Of a stretch of 64,000 nt of DNA, positions 55,133 through 64,000 are shown in pieces. The DNA comes from Streptomyces sp. APSN-46.1 (GTDB lineage Bacteria; Actinomycetota; Actinomycetes; Streptomycetales; Streptomycetaceae). The notes beneath the pieces are model-generated. The model was not told the DNA's origin. It made no database searches and saw nothing but the letters and a program-made list of their open reading frames with translations. Made by a program: the position numbers and the translations under genes. The stretch is from positions 930,001 to 994,000 of the forward strand of contig NZ_JALGRF010000002.1 of the NCBI RefSeq assembly GCF_022815725.1, given 5' to 3'. Every line of letters starts with the position of its first letter. The first letter of the stretch is position 1.

Positions 55133-55984
55133 CTACAGGTCACGCTTGATGCTCTGAATCAAGTCCACGCTGTGGGCCGTGTTCATAGCTGCTGTTCGCA
55201 AGGTGTCGAAGGCGAGCGTATACCGGGCGGTCTCCTCGGGAGTCTCCATGTGCAGCGTCCCTGTGACGTGCTCGACGCACACCACGTCCGAAAACGCGGG
55301 CGTGGGGAAGCCGAAGAGGACGAACGCGCCGACCAGGCCGACATGGGCCCCAGCGCTGAACGGCAGGATCTGTACGTCCACATTCGGCTGTTCCGCCCGG
55401 GACAGCAGGTGATCGAGCTGCTGCCTCATCACCTTGGGCCCTCCCACCTGGCTGCGGAGAGCGGCTTCACCCTGGATGACACACATGCGGGGTGGGGTGT
55501 CGCGTTCCAACACCTCCTGGCGCTGCATCCGCATCGAGGTCAACTCCTCCACGCGTTTGCTGCTGAGCATCTCAGGGTTGGCCCGGTACAAAGACCTCGC
55601 GTAATCGGGGGTCTGGAGGAGCCCAGCGATCAACAGAGGCTGGAACGACCGGATGTAGTGCGCCGTCTGTTCGTAGTCGATGTGGTCGGCGTAGGAGGGA
55701 AGGGCGGCGCGAAGGTGCCGTGTCCACCCTCGCTCGCCACCTCGGCGTGCGAGGTTGACGAGGTCCTCCACGAAGGCGGGGTCATCAACCCCGTAGAAGG
55801 TGAGCAGGTCGCGGAGTTCACCCAGCGAGATGCCGAGCCGGGCGTTCTCGATGCGACTGATTTTGGAGCGATGGCATCCGATGCGTTCGGCTGCCTCCTC
55901 GGGCGACCTGCCTGACTCCTCTCGTAGCTGTACGAGCAGGGCAGCCAGGCGGCGACGTCGGACAGTTGGTCGAGGATCGACCAT
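55133..55984 (-). CDS. XRE-family regulator with DUF5753 domain
   Basis: 283 residues. Helix-turn-helix RRLAALLVQLREESGRSPEEAAERIGCHRSKISRIENARLGIS, then DUF5753: FQPLLIAGLLQTPDYARSLY, GEAALRSQVGGPKVMRQQLDHLL, NVDVQILPFSAGAHVGLVGAF. Forms a set with the DUF397 gene (25 bases downstream) and the divergent HATPase gene. A TTGGAA-4-TTCCAA inverted repeat 56 bases upstream of its start may be its operator. Confidence 0.9.
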   Translation of the reverse strand: MVDPRPTVRRRRLAALLVQLREESGRSPEEAAERIGCHRSKISRIENARLGISLGELRDLLTFYGVDDPAFVEDLVNLARRGGERGWTRHLRAALPSYADHIDYEQTAHYIRSFQPLLIAGLLQTPDYARSLYRANPEMLSSKRVEELTSMRMQRQEVLERDTPPRMCVIQGEAALRSQVGGPKVMRQQLDHLLSRAEQPNVDVQILPFSAGAHVGLVGAFVLFGFPTPAFSDVVCVEHVTGTLHMETPEETARYTLAFDTLRTAAMNTAHSVDLIQSIKRDL

Positions 55985-56039
55985 GTGCAGCCCCCTCCAG
56001 GTGGCGTCGAATGCTCAAGGGTAGTCCCGCCGCATGAAG

Positions 56040-56055
56040 TTGGAACATTTTCCAA
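56040..56055. promoter_or_regulatory. Inverted repeat upstream of the XRE/DUF397 operon
   Basis: TTGGAACATTTTCCAA: two 6-base arms with 4-base spacer in an AT-richer 245-bp divergent gap between the XRE and HATPase genes. Candidate operator. Confidence 0.55.
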
Positions 56056-56229
56056 TTGATTTGGTTGCGGTTCGCTGGAGGTGCGGAGCACTCTGGTTTC
56101 GGCTCCTCTCGGTGACACCCACATCACCCTTGGTGGTCTGTCTGGCGTGCCCGGAGTCGAATGCAGAGACCCCCGCGACCGCGCGAACGGTCCGGGGGCA
56201 TGGCCAACGCTTACACAAGGAGCGTCAAC

Positions 56230-56674
56230 ATGCTGAACCCTAATGGGCCTTCGGCCGAGCTGGATGACGGGCTGGTCGTGCGCAGGTGGAACCGCGATCC
56301 GCGGTGCGTCGGGCGGGCGAGGACGGAGTTGCGTAAGGCGCTCGCGGACTGGGGCCTCGCGCAGATCGAGGACGACGCGCTGCTCGTGGTCTCCGAGCTG
56401 CTGACGAACGCGGGCAGGCATGCGCGGACCGCAGCGGGCCGGGAGATCGAGACCCGGTACGTACGGCTCCCCGCCGGTGTGCGCATCGAGGTGCATGACG
56501 CGGCCCCAGGCCGCCCCGAGGTGCTGCCCGCAGATCCGGAACGGGACTGCGGGCGGGGGCCTGGTGGCCGCGCTCGCGGACCGGTGGGCGGCGGGGGAGC
56601 GGTACGGGCCGGGGAAGCGGATCTGGGCCGAACTCTCCGTACCCGTGGGAGGCGGTAGCCGTCATGGCGGGTGA
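56230..56674 (+). pseudogene. HATPase_c_2 anti-sigma-like protein with a one-base frameshift
   Basis: Starts MLNPNGPSAELDDGLVVRRWNRDPRC (ATG 56230, AAGGAG seven bases upstream) and shows the N box SELLTNAGRHA and VEVHDAAPGRPEVLPADPERD. After the G5 run at 56555-56559 the frame shifts. Removing one G restores GRGLVAALADRWAAGERYGPGKRIWAELSVPVGG and the expected end at 56674. As written, translation ends at 56658 with a nonsense Gly/Arg tail. Could be a real mutation or a homopolymer sequencing error. Divergent partner of the XRE/DUF397 pair. Confidence 0.7.
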
Positions 56675-56906
56675 GGTCGTTGCCGGAGTGGTGGTGCACA
56701 ACCCGTCCGAATGGCTGCCGAGTTCGGACCGTTCGGGCGGCGGGGCAGTAGTCGAGATGGAGTGCACCTCGTGCCTGGAGGGCTCGGGGCCGGCGGATGA
56801 CGGTACGGAGCCTGCCACGTGGTCCCTGCGCCATGCGAGCCGCAGTGGGCACACCGGATTCCGGCGGATCGTCACTGACTTCCACCGGGCCGCTCCCTTG
56901 CTGTGA
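56664..56906 (+). CDS. Small hypothetical protein (DUF7848-like)
   Basis: 80 residues: VVEMECTSCLEGSG, DGTEPATWSLRHASRSGHTGFRRIVTDFHRAAPLL. The ECxxC and WxxxHxxxxGHxxFRR pattern is common in small Streptomyces proteins encoded beside XRE/HATPase sets; the Cys and His residues could bind metal. Its ATG overlaps the restored end of the HATPase gene by 11 bases, supporting the frame-restored reading of that gene. Confidence 0.72.
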   Translation: MAGEVVAGVVVHNPSEWLPSSDRSGGGAVVEMECTSCLEGSGPADDGTEPATWSLRHASRSGHTGFRRIVTDFHRAAPLL

Positions 56907-56950
56907 GCGGGTCGGGCCGGGGCATTACTGCCTGCCCCGGCCCGGCGACT

Positions 56951-57007
56951 CGCCAGGCCAGACCCGGGCCGCGGACCGGGATGTGGTGAACGTCGGCTCC
57001 GGGGCCG
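56951..57007 (-). pseudogene. Fragment of the 3' end of a class I fumarase gene
   Basis: On the minus strand reads [14 protein letters not shown], matching the [12 protein letters not shown] end of the intact fumarase encoded at 57632. DNA similarity includes GGGCCGCGGACCGGGATGTG with a few indels. Directly abuts a GDPD fragment, forming a chimera. Confidence 0.65.
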
Positions 57008-57010
57008 GTG

Positions 57011-57088
57011 CTTATGCACACAGACGAGCCGCCGGTCGGCGGTGAGCCGCACATCGCACTCCAAGGCATCGGCCCCGTCGACGATGTC
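57011..57088 (-). pseudogene. Fragment of a glycerophosphodiester phosphodiesterase gene
   Basis: Minus strand reads IVDGADALECDVRLTAD and RLVC-H, matching ~25 codons of the intact GDPD gene at 49822-50592 (its segment near 50405-50475) at high DNA identity. No other part of the gene is present. It sits in the leader of the next gene. Confidence 0.7.
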
Positions 57089-57130
57089 GAGGAATGGATG
57101 CCCTGGCCGGGGCACCCTTTGGAGGACACC

Positions 57131-57493
57131 GTGACCACACAGTCGGGCCACGGCGCGGAGCTGATCCCGCGCCCCGAGCGCGCCCCCGACGCCGTACGTG
57201 TCGCCCTCGCCCGCATCGCCCCGCACCGCCTGGCGGAGCTGGAGCAGCACAAGGAAAGCGCGCTGGCCGCCGCCATCCGCAGCGGGAAGATCGGCCACCT
57301 CACACACTGGCTCGACTGGTGGATGCGCGAGGTGGAGATCGAACGGCGTCCAGACCTCTTCACGCGTCGCAATGACGCCCTGGCCGCTATCCACCGCACC
57401 ACCGGCAAGGATGATCCGGCCGTCCGCCCCGCCATGGACGAACTAGCCGCTATCGAGGCCGAGGCCGAGGCCGCGGAGTCGGTGACCGCGTGA
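57131..57493 (+). CDS. DUF6247-like small protein
   Basis: 120 residues from the GTG at 57131, with GGAGG five bases upstream. ALARIAPHRLAELEQHKESALAAAIRSGKIGHLTHWLDWWMREVEIERRPDL and an Ala/Glu-rich C-terminal helix. Resembles the small helical DUF6247 proteins that accompany toxin-like or regulatory cassettes in Streptomyces; function unknown. Its upstream region consists of the fumarase/GDPD fragments. Confidence 0.7.
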   Translation: MTTQSGHGAELIPRPERAPDAVRVALARIAPHRLAELEQHKESALAAAIRSGKIGHLTHWLDWWMREVEIERRPDLFTRRNDALAAIHRTTGKDDPAVRPAMDELAAIEAEAEAAESVTA

Positions 57494-57555
57494 CCTCGGG
57501 GCCGAAGGGTGCCGCATTCGCCAGGTGACCTACCTGTAACGCGCACCGGAGATAC

Positions 57556-57626
57556 GCCCGGACCTTGGATCCGGGCACGACTGCGCTGAACCGGGGCGGG
57601 CGCAGCCGCCCCGCCCCGGCTCAGCG
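57556..57626. terminator. Double hairpin between convergent DUF6247-like and fumarase genes
   Basis: A 7-bp stem GCCCGGA/TCCGGGC (57556-57562, 57570-57576), then a larger one from GCGCTGAACCGGGGCGGG (57583-57600) to CCGCCCCGGCTCAGCGGCGC (ending ~57630). Serves both directions. Confidence 0.65.
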
Positions 57627-57631
57627 GCGCG

Positions 57632-59311
<1,680 letters not shown>

Positions 59312-59470
59312 TCCTCACTCGGCAGACAGCACTGGCGACCATTTGGCAGCGCGGTTAACCAGCGTAGGACCTCTTCCGGGAGCTTTTGCTGTGAGGTAAG
59401 GCTCATTGGACGGGCGCGGGACTCCACTGAGGAGTATCGCGATCTATCGTGTCTGGCTATGCTGGGCGGC

Positions 59471-60142
59471 GTGGACCTGGAAAAGCACCCCGCCGCCCCC
59501 GCCGCACCGGCCGATCTGCGTGCCTCCGACGCCGATCGGGACCGGATCGCGCAGATCCTCTCCGATGCCCTCGCGGAGGGCCGGCTGACCTCCGAGGAGC
59601 ACTCCGAGCGCCTGGATTCGCTGTACGCCCTCAAGACGGTCGGGGAGTTGCAGGTGCTGGTACGCGACCTGCCCGCGCCCGGCGGCGGGCAGCCGGCCGC
59701 GGCGCCCGCGCCGGGGCCCGGCTACGTCGCCGGGTCGGCCGCCGCCGGGCCCACGGAGACCGTCGTCGCCGTGTGCAGCAGCTCCGCCCGCAAGGGCCGC
59801 TGGCGTCCCGGTGCCCACACCCGGGCCGTTTCCGTCATGGGCGACATCAGCATCGACCTCACCGAGGCCGTCTTCGAACAGCAGGTCACGGAGATCAACG
59901 TGACCTGTGTCCTCGGCAACGTCGAGGTCCTCGTCCCGGAGAACGTCACCCTGCGCGGCTACGGCAGCGGGGTGCTCGGCAACTTCGAGGTGCGCGGCGA
60001 GGGCCGGGGCGAGACCGACCCGCAGGCGCCCGTGGTGATCGTGCGTGGCTTCGCGCTGCTCGGCAACATCGAGGCCCGCCCCAAGCTCGGCGCCCGCCTG
60101 GTGGACCTGGCGCAGCGGCTGCGCAAGCGCCTGGAGGGGTAG
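59471..60142 (+). CDS. DUF1707-domain protein with C-terminal LiaF-like beta region
   Basis: 223 residues from the GTG at 59471 (ATG 59459 alternative). DLRASDADRDRIAQILSDALAEGRLTSEEHSERLDSLYALKTVGELQVLVRDLP is the complete DUF1707 signature. A Pro/Ala/Gly linker is followed by SVMGDISIDLTEAVFEQQVTEINVTCVLGNVEVLVPENVTLRGYGSGVLGNFEV, a repeated-turn beta structure like LiaF/toastrack cell-wall stress proteins. No membrane helix. Role in envelope stress sensing is inferred. Confidence 0.85.
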   Translation: MDLEKHPAAPAAPADLRASDADRDRIAQILSDALAEGRLTSEEHSERLDSLYALKTVGELQVLVRDLPAPGGGQPAAAPAPGPGYVAGSAAAGPTETVVAVCSSSARKGRWRPGAHTRAVSVMGDISIDLTEAVFEQQVTEINVTCVLGNVEVLVPENVTLRGYGSGVLGNFEVRGEGRGETDPQAPVVIVRGFALLGNIEARPKLGARLVDLAQRLRKRLEG

Positions 60143-60368
60143 GGGGCCGGGGTGGGCCAGGGGGTGTCCGGCGGATCCCCCCTGGCGGATACCGGCGGGG
60201 CGACTGGCGGGGCTACCGGCGGCGGGCACCCGGTGCGCGGGGCGCACGACGGCGTCATGTTTCGGTCGAAGCCCTCCCCTGAGCGGCACACGGTGCATAG
60301 GGGCGCGTGCAGCGGGTAGGGACAGGTGCATCGTCTCTCGCTTGCGTACACGTCGTCAGGAGTAGACC

Positions 60369-60767
60369 GTGCAGCATCCGCCGCATCAGTCCTTGCAGGT
60401 AGCCGCCGTACAGAGTCTTCAGGCGCGTCCGTCCGCCGTGCCGAGTCCGCGGGTGCCGGCGAGGGAGGAGGACGGCCCCTGGCATGCGGAAGCGGTGTGC
60501 CGCCGGGACGAGGCGGGGCTGTTCTTCGCCCCCTCCAAGGAGCCGACCGCTGCCCGGCTCTCGCGCGAGGAGGCCGCCAAGCGGGTCTGCGCCCGCTGTC
60601 CGGTCATGGTCGCGTGCCGGGAGCACGCGCTGCTCCAGCCGGAGCCGTACGGCGTCTGGGGCGGTCTCACCGCCGCCGAGCGGCGGGTCGTGCTGGCCCG
60701 GCGCCGCCGCCGGGCGGCGGAATTGCGCCAGACCCCGGGCGCCGGACCCATCGCCGCAGCCGGCTGA
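60369..60767 (+). CDS. WhiB-like iron-sulfur transcription factor
   Basis: 132 residues. Four cluster-binding cysteines at 44, 74, 77 and 83 (AVCRRDEAG...RVCARCPVMVACREHAL, C-x29-C-x2-C-x5-C) and the turn motif PYGVWGGLTAAERR followed by a basic RRRRRAAELRQ DNA-contacting tail. Wbl proteins bind sigma factors and control development and redox response, and occur only in actinobacteria and their phages. GTG start with AGGAG upstream. Which Wbl orthologue it is cannot be fixed here. Confidence 0.92.
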   Translation: MQHPPHQSLQVAAVQSLQARPSAVPSPRVPAREEDGPWHAEAVCRRDEAGLFFAPSKEPTAARLSREEAAKRVCARCPVMVACREHALLQPEPYGVWGGLTAAERRVVLARRRRRAAELRQTPGAGPIAAAG

Positions 60768-60790
60768 CGGTCGTAGACGCGAGAACGCCG

Positions 60791-60827
60791 GAGGGGCGGT
60801 TCCCGCCGCACACGGGAACCGCCCCTC
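60791..60827. terminator. Bidirectional terminator between WhiB-like and glpX genes
   Basis: 14-bp perfect stem GAGGGGCGGTTCCC / GGGAACCGCCCCTC (60791-60804, 60814-60827) between convergent genes. Confidence 0.82.
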
Positions 60828-60874
60828 TCGCTGTGCTGTGCCTCTCGCTGTGCCGCCGGTCGGCCGGCCCGCTC

Positions 60875-61906
60875 CTACTGCGCGCGGTCGAAGTCGATCG
60901 CGCTGTACGCGCGCAGCTTCGACAGCCGGTGGGTCGAGTCGATCTGCCGGATCGTGCCCGACTTCGAGCGCATGACCAGCGAGGACGTGGTCGCGGTCTC
61001 GGAGCGGTAGTGGACGCCGCGCAGCAGCTCGCCGTCCGTGATGCCGGTGGCGACGAAGAAGACGTTCTCGCCGGACACCAGGTCGTTCGTGAACAGGACG
61101 CGGTCCAGGTCGTGGCCGGCGTCCAGCGCGCGCTGGCGCTCGGCGTCGTCCTTCGGCCACAGCTTGCCCTGGATCGTTCCGCCGAGGCACTTTATGGCGC
61201 AGGCCGAGATGATGCCCTCGGGGGTGCCGCCGATGCCGAGGAGCAGGTCCACGCCGGTGCCCTCGCGCACCGCCATGACCGAGCCCGCGACGTCGCCGTC
61301 GGAGATGAACTTGATCCGGGCGCCGGTCTCGCGGATCTCCTTGACGATGCCCTCGTGGCGGGGGCGGTCCAGGATGACGACCGTGACGTCCTCGACGGCC
61401 ATGTTCTTGGCCTTGGCGACCCGGCGGATGTTCACCGAGACGGGCGCGTTGATGTCGACGAAGTCGGCGGCCTCGGGGCCGGTGACGAGCTTTTCCATGT
61501 AGAAGACCGCGGACGGGTCGAACATGGTGCCGCGGTCGGCGGCGGCGAGCACGGCGATGGCGTTCGGCATGCCCTTGGCGTTGAGCGTGGTGCCGTCGAT
61601 CGGGTCCACGGCGATGTCCACCTCGGCGCCGGTGCCGTCGCCGACCCGCTCGCCGTTGAAGAGCATGGGGGCTTCGTCCTTCTCCCCCTCGCCGATGACG
61701 ACGACGCCGTTCATCGAGACGGTGGAGATCAGAGTGCGCATGGCGTTGACCGCGGCGCCGTCCGCGCCGATCTTGTCCCCGCGCCCGACCCAGCGGCCGG
61801 CGGCCATGGCGGCGGCCTCGGTCACTCGTACGAGTTCGAGGGCGAGGTTGCGGTCGGGGGCTTCGGGAGAGACTTCGAGCTGGGGCGGCAGGTTGTGCTC
61901 GGTCAT
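60875..61906 (-). CDS. glpX: Class II fructose-1,6-bisphosphatase
   Basis: 343 residues from ATG 61906 (AAAGGTG upstream). Gluconeogenic enzyme releasing phosphate from fructose 1,6-bisphosphate. Metal and substrate motifs: [84 protein letters not shown]. Length and motifs match actinobacterial GlpX, which in mycobacteria is the main FBPase. Confidence 0.95.
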   Translation of the reverse strand: MTEHNLPPQLEVSPEAPDRNLALELVRVTEAAAMAAGRWVGRGDKIGADGAAVNAMRTLISTVSMNGVVVIGEGEKDEAPMLFNGERVGDGTGAEVDIAVDPIDGTTLNAKGMPNAIAVLAAADRGTMFDPSAVFYMEKLVTGPEAADFVDINAPVSVNIRRVAKAKNMAVEDVTVVILDRPRHEGIVKEIRETGARIKFISDGDVAGSVMAVREGTGVDLLLGIGGTPEGIISACAIKCLGGTIQGKLWPKDDAERQRALDAGHDLDRVLFTNDLVSGENVFFVATGITDGELLRGVHYRSETATTSSLVMRSKSGTIRQIDSTHRLSKLRAYSAIDFDRAQ

Positions 61907-62101
61907 CGGAGCGCACCTTTCTGTACGACGACGGCCGGGATGTGAGGGTGCCTGGAACTCTATCGGTACGTCGACAAATTGAGCAGACCGGGTCACGTAT
62001 GAGCGGAATATCGGTCATGCGTTTGGCCTGAGCGGACGTCTTGCGGCCGCCGCGCCGACCCCCGGCGGTGATCGCTCCCGGTGATGCGGGACGATGGTGC
62101 C

Positions 62102-62629
62102 GTGGCAGGTATGAAGGGCAAGCAGACGGTCTGGGACATGGTCCGGTCGCTGGCGGTGATCGGGGTTGTCGTCGCGGGGATCTACCTCGTGATTCCCCAT
62201 GACGACGACGCCGATCCGACACGGGTGGTCGACTACCGGGTAGAGACGATCACCGCGAGGCGAGCGGCCCCGTACCCGCTGGCCGCACCCGTCGGGCTCC
62301 CCAAGGAGTGGCGGGCGACGTCGGTGACCTACGAGCGCACCAAGGCCAACTCCTGGCACCTCGGCTTCCTCGACCCGCAGAAGCAGTACGTGGCCGTCGA
62401 GCAGTCCAGCGACGCCACGCCCGGGTACCTCGGCAAGGTCACCCAGCAGGCGAAGGCCACCGGCCGGACGCAGCAGGTCGCCGGCGTCGAGTGGGAGCGC
62501 TGGGAGGGCGAGAAGTACGACGCCCTCGTCCGTCGGGGCGACGGCTACGTCACGGTGGTGACCGGCACGGCCTCCTTCGACCAGCTCGGCGAGATGGCGG
62601 CGGCGCTGGAGTTCAAGCAGGCCGCGTAG
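62102..62629 (+). CDS. DUF4245-domain membrane protein
   Basis: 175 residues from GTG 62102 (ATG 62111 alternative). KGKQTVWDMVRSLAVIGVVVAGIYLVIPHDDDADPTRVVDY gives one N-terminal membrane helix. The external domain has APVGLPKEWRATSVTYERTKANSWHLGFLDPQKQYVAVEQS, AGVEWERWEGEKYDALVRRGDGYVTVVTGTASFDQL, the full DUF4245 pattern. Function unknown. This gene is found next to glpX throughout actinobacteria, as here (divergent). Confidence 0.88.
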   Translation: MAGMKGKQTVWDMVRSLAVIGVVVAGIYLVIPHDDDADPTRVVDYRVETITARRAAPYPLAAPVGLPKEWRATSVTYERTKANSWHLGFLDPQKQYVAVEQSSDATPGYLGKVTQQAKATGRTQQVAGVEWERWEGEKYDALVRRGDGYVTVVTGTASFDQLGEMAAALEFKQAA

Positions 62630-62657
62630 AAGTTCGAGCAGACTGCGTAGAACCGCG

Positions 62658-62739
62658 TAGACCGGTAGACAGACGCGAAGAAGCCGCACGCCCGAGAATC
62701 CCGGGGCGTGCGGCTTCTTCGCGTCCGTCTACCGGTCTA
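62658..62739. terminator. Very long inverted repeat between convergent genes
   Basis: 36-base arms (62658-62693 and 62704-62739) complementary at 35 positions, with a 10-base loop. The core AAGCCGCACGCCC / GGGCGTGCGGCTT is typical of terminators, but the outer part (TAGACCGGTAGAC / GTCTACCGGTCTA) extends it far beyond need. Works in both directions for the DUF4245 and nitroreductase genes. Confidence 0.85.
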
Positions 62740-62748
62740 CGGGCCCGC

Positions 62749-63345
62749 TCAGACGGTGGTGACGACCTGGTCGAACTCCAGGCGCGGGGAGCGCGGGAAC
62801 GGGGCGGCGTCGTCCTCGGCCGGCTTGCCGATGTTGACGACCATCAGCGGGGTGTGGTCGCCGTCCAGGAACTCCTTCTGGAGGCCCGCGAAGTCCGCGC
62901 CGGTCATCGGGCCGGCGGCCAGGCCGGCGGCGCGGACGCCCACGATGAAGTACGCGGCCTGGAGCGCGGAGTTCAGCAGCGCGGACTGCTCGCGGACCGG
63001 GCGCTCGGAGAAGAAGGCGTCCTTGGCCTGCGGGAAGTGCGGCAGCAGGTGCGGGAGCTCCTCGTGGAACTCGTTGTCGGCGGAGAGGATCGCGACCAGC
63101 GGCGCGGCGGCGGTCTTCGCCTTGTTGCCCTCGGCCATGTGCCGCACCAGGCGCTCGCGGGCCTCGGGGGAGCGGACGAGGGTGATGCGCATCGGCGTCT
63201 GGTTGAAGGCGGTGGGGCCGTACTTCACCAGGTCGTAGATCGCCTGGACCTGCTCCTCGGTCACCGGCTCGTCGGAGAACGAGGACGCGGTGCGAGCCTC
63301 GCGGAACAGCAGGTCCTGCGCGGCGGAGTCAAGAACGAGAGACAT
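62749..63345 (-). CDS. Nitroreductase-family protein, RutE-like malonic semialdehyde reductase
   Basis: 198 residues. FMN-dependent nitroreductase fold: REARTASSFSDEPVTEEQVQAIYDLVKYGPTAFNQTPMRITLV, AYFIVGVRAAGLAAGPMTGADF, LMVVNIGKPAED. Motifs and length fit the RutE/HadB branch that reduces malonic semialdehyde to 3-hydroxypropionate in pyrimidine breakdown, though no other rut gene is present, so the true substrate is uncertain. Confidence 0.88.
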   Translation of the reverse strand: MSLVLDSAAQDLLFREARTASSFSDEPVTEEQVQAIYDLVKYGPTAFNQTPMRITLVRSPEARERLVRHMAEGNKAKTAAAPLVAILSADNEFHEELPHLLPHFPQAKDAFFSERPVREQSALLNSALQAAYFIVGVRAAGLAAGPMTGADFAGLQKEFLDGDHTPLMVVNIGKPAEDDAAPFPRSPRLEFDQVVTTV

Positions 63346-63443
63346 CGGAAGCCTTCTTACGTGCGGGGGGGGCGAAGCGATGTCCCGACTCTACGACCGA
63401 GATAGGTGAAGTTTCAACTAAATCTGCTCGGTGGTGAGAGGGA

Positions 63444-63695
63444 TCACTTCTCGCCATTCTTCGACCCCCCGGCCGCACCCCCCGCACCCCCCGACTCCCG
63501 GGCCGCCAGCGCCGAGTCCAGCCGGGCGCGGGCCCCCTCCAGCCAGTGCCGGCACACCTGTGCGAGCTCCTCGCCCCGCTCCCAGAGGGCGAGGGAGTCC
63601 TCCAGCGACGTGCCGCCGGCCTCCAGCTTGCGGACGACCTCGATGAGCTCGTCGCGCGCCTGCTCATACCCCAGCGATGTATCGGTTTCAGCCAT
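63444..63695 (-). CDS. xseB: Exodeoxyribonuclease VII small subunit
   Basis: 83 residues from ATG 63695 ([60 protein letters not shown]). The [18 protein letters not shown] motif is diagnostic for XseB. Gly/Ala-rich tail. Subunit of the single-strand DNA exonuclease whose large subunit is encoded just upstream, separated by a repeat-bearing spacer of ~130 bases, longer than usual for this pair. Confidence 0.94.
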   Translation of the reverse strand: MAETDTSLGYEQARDELIEVVRKLEAGGTSLEDSLALWERGEELAQVCRHWLEGARARLDSALAARESGGAGGAAGGSKNGEK

Positions 63696-63708
63696 TCCCG
63701 TTTTCCAC

Positions 63709-63781
63709 CTCGTGTGTCTCGTGTGTCTCGTGCGGCCACATCGTCCGTCTCGTGTGGCCACAGCGTCCGTGTCGTGCGGCC
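63709..63781. repeat. CGTGTGTCT/CGTCCGTGTCGTGCGGCC repeats between xseA and xseB
   Basis: Short direct repeats: CTCGTGTGT twice in tandem, then two ~30-base copies built of CGTG(C/T)GGCCACA and CGTCCGT(C/G)T. They fill most of the spacer; probable slippage-prone sequence. Confidence 0.7.
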
Positions 63782-63825
63782 TATGCGTCGCGGACCCGGC
63801 AGTGCGCCGGGCCGCCGCCGCCGGT

Positions 63826-64000
63826 CTACTCGGGCGCGGTGACCCGTACGTGGAACTCGCCCTCCGCGACCCGCGCGCGCAGCTCGTCGCCCGCCGAGAC
63901 CTCCTCCGGCGAGCGCACCACGTGCCCGTCCGCCCGCTGGAGCACGGCGTAGCCCCGCTCCAGCGTCGCCGCCGGGGACAGCGCCACCACCCGGGCGAGG
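63826..64000 (-). CDS. xseA: Exodeoxyribonuclease VII large subunit, C-terminal end (cut by window end)
   Basis: Last 57 codons, reading [57 protein letters not shown] and stop. The LSPxxTLxRGYAVL motif and following beta segment are diagnostic for XseA. The 5' part with the OB-fold and catalytic core lies beyond the window. Confidence 0.92.
   Translation of the reverse strand, partial: LARVVALSPAATLERGYAVLQRADGHVVRSPEEVSAGDELRARVAEGEFHVRVTAPE

Overview
This is high-GC actinobacterial DNA and reads as a Streptomyces chromosome. The support is very high third-position GC, many GTG starts, dense ATGA/GTGA overlaps, a WhiB-like regulator, XRE(DUF5753)/DUF397/HATPase sets, a SpoIIE-type phosphatase, an OxyR/AhpCD locus and Streptomyces-type short repeats. 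The core part (prepilin peptidase to xseAB, about 27-64 kb) looks like conserved core chromosome. Several short accessory patches interrupt it.

Layout. 1-425: C-terminus of an IscB-type RNA-guided nuclease, cut by the window edge, whose stop overlaps the start of the next gene. 422-10037: a Tad/Flp pilus locus (TadZ, two TadE-like pseudopilins, TadA ATPase, TadB, TadC), its own histidine kinase and response regulator, a Flp-like pilin, a TadG-like protein, a lipoprotein and a secreted OmpA-domain protein. The matching A24 prepilin peptidase lies apart at 27.3 kb. 10.0-12.1 kb: a TetR regulator with twin palindromic operators, an NTF2-like protein and an alpha/beta hydrolase. 12.2-14.2 kb: a lower-GC patch with a lipoprotein, a secreted unknown protein and an IS256-type transposase scrap. 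14.1-16.8 kb: a serine hydrolase and a first XRE/small-partner/HATPase-like set. 17.0-19.1 kb: a two-gene cassette whose second protein resembles the pre-toxin part of polymorphic toxins. 19.2-21.6 kb: TetR and a DHA2 multidrug exporter sharing a divergent promoter.

21.7-28.4 kb: polysaccharide deacetylase, SnoaL-like protein, serine hydrolase, orphan sugar-type binding lipoprotein, SMI1/KNR4 protein, DUF192 protein, prepilin peptidase. 28.4-35.4 kb: aldo/keto reductase, (Z)-isoprenyl diphosphate synthase, PIN-PhoH ATPase, secreted transglycosylase-like protein, AI-2E-type permease, membrane protein. 35.5-43.2 kb: AhpD, AhpC and divergent OxyR, a ribbon-helix-helix/SPFH operon, a class A PBP, and a catalase gene broken by a small mobile repeat. 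43.3-50.6 kb: PP2C phosphatase, DUF402 protein, FumC, SGNH/ricin-type secreted esterase, glycerophosphodiester phosphodiesterase.

50.7-57.5 kb is a patchwork: two acetyltransferases, a DUF5753-free XRE-like regulator, a GAF-PP2C phosphatase beside a deletion-collapsed IS21 element, a second XRE/DUF397/HATPase set (the HATPase gene is frameshifted), and a short stretch carrying fragments of the fumarase and GDPD genes found elsewhere in the window. 57.6-64.0 kb returns to core genes: class I fumarase, DUF1707 protein, WhiB-like protein, GlpX, DUF4245 protein, nitroreductase-family enzyme, XseB and the C-terminus of XseA.

Functional threads: surface pili and cell-envelope assembly (Tad, prepilin peptidase, PBP, transglycosylase, deacetylase), peroxide defence (OxyR/AhpCD, disrupted catalase), central carbon metabolism (two unrelated fumarases and the gluconeogenic GlpX), and many anti-sigma/PP2C-like signalling modules. 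All family names come from reading the translations; no database search was run.
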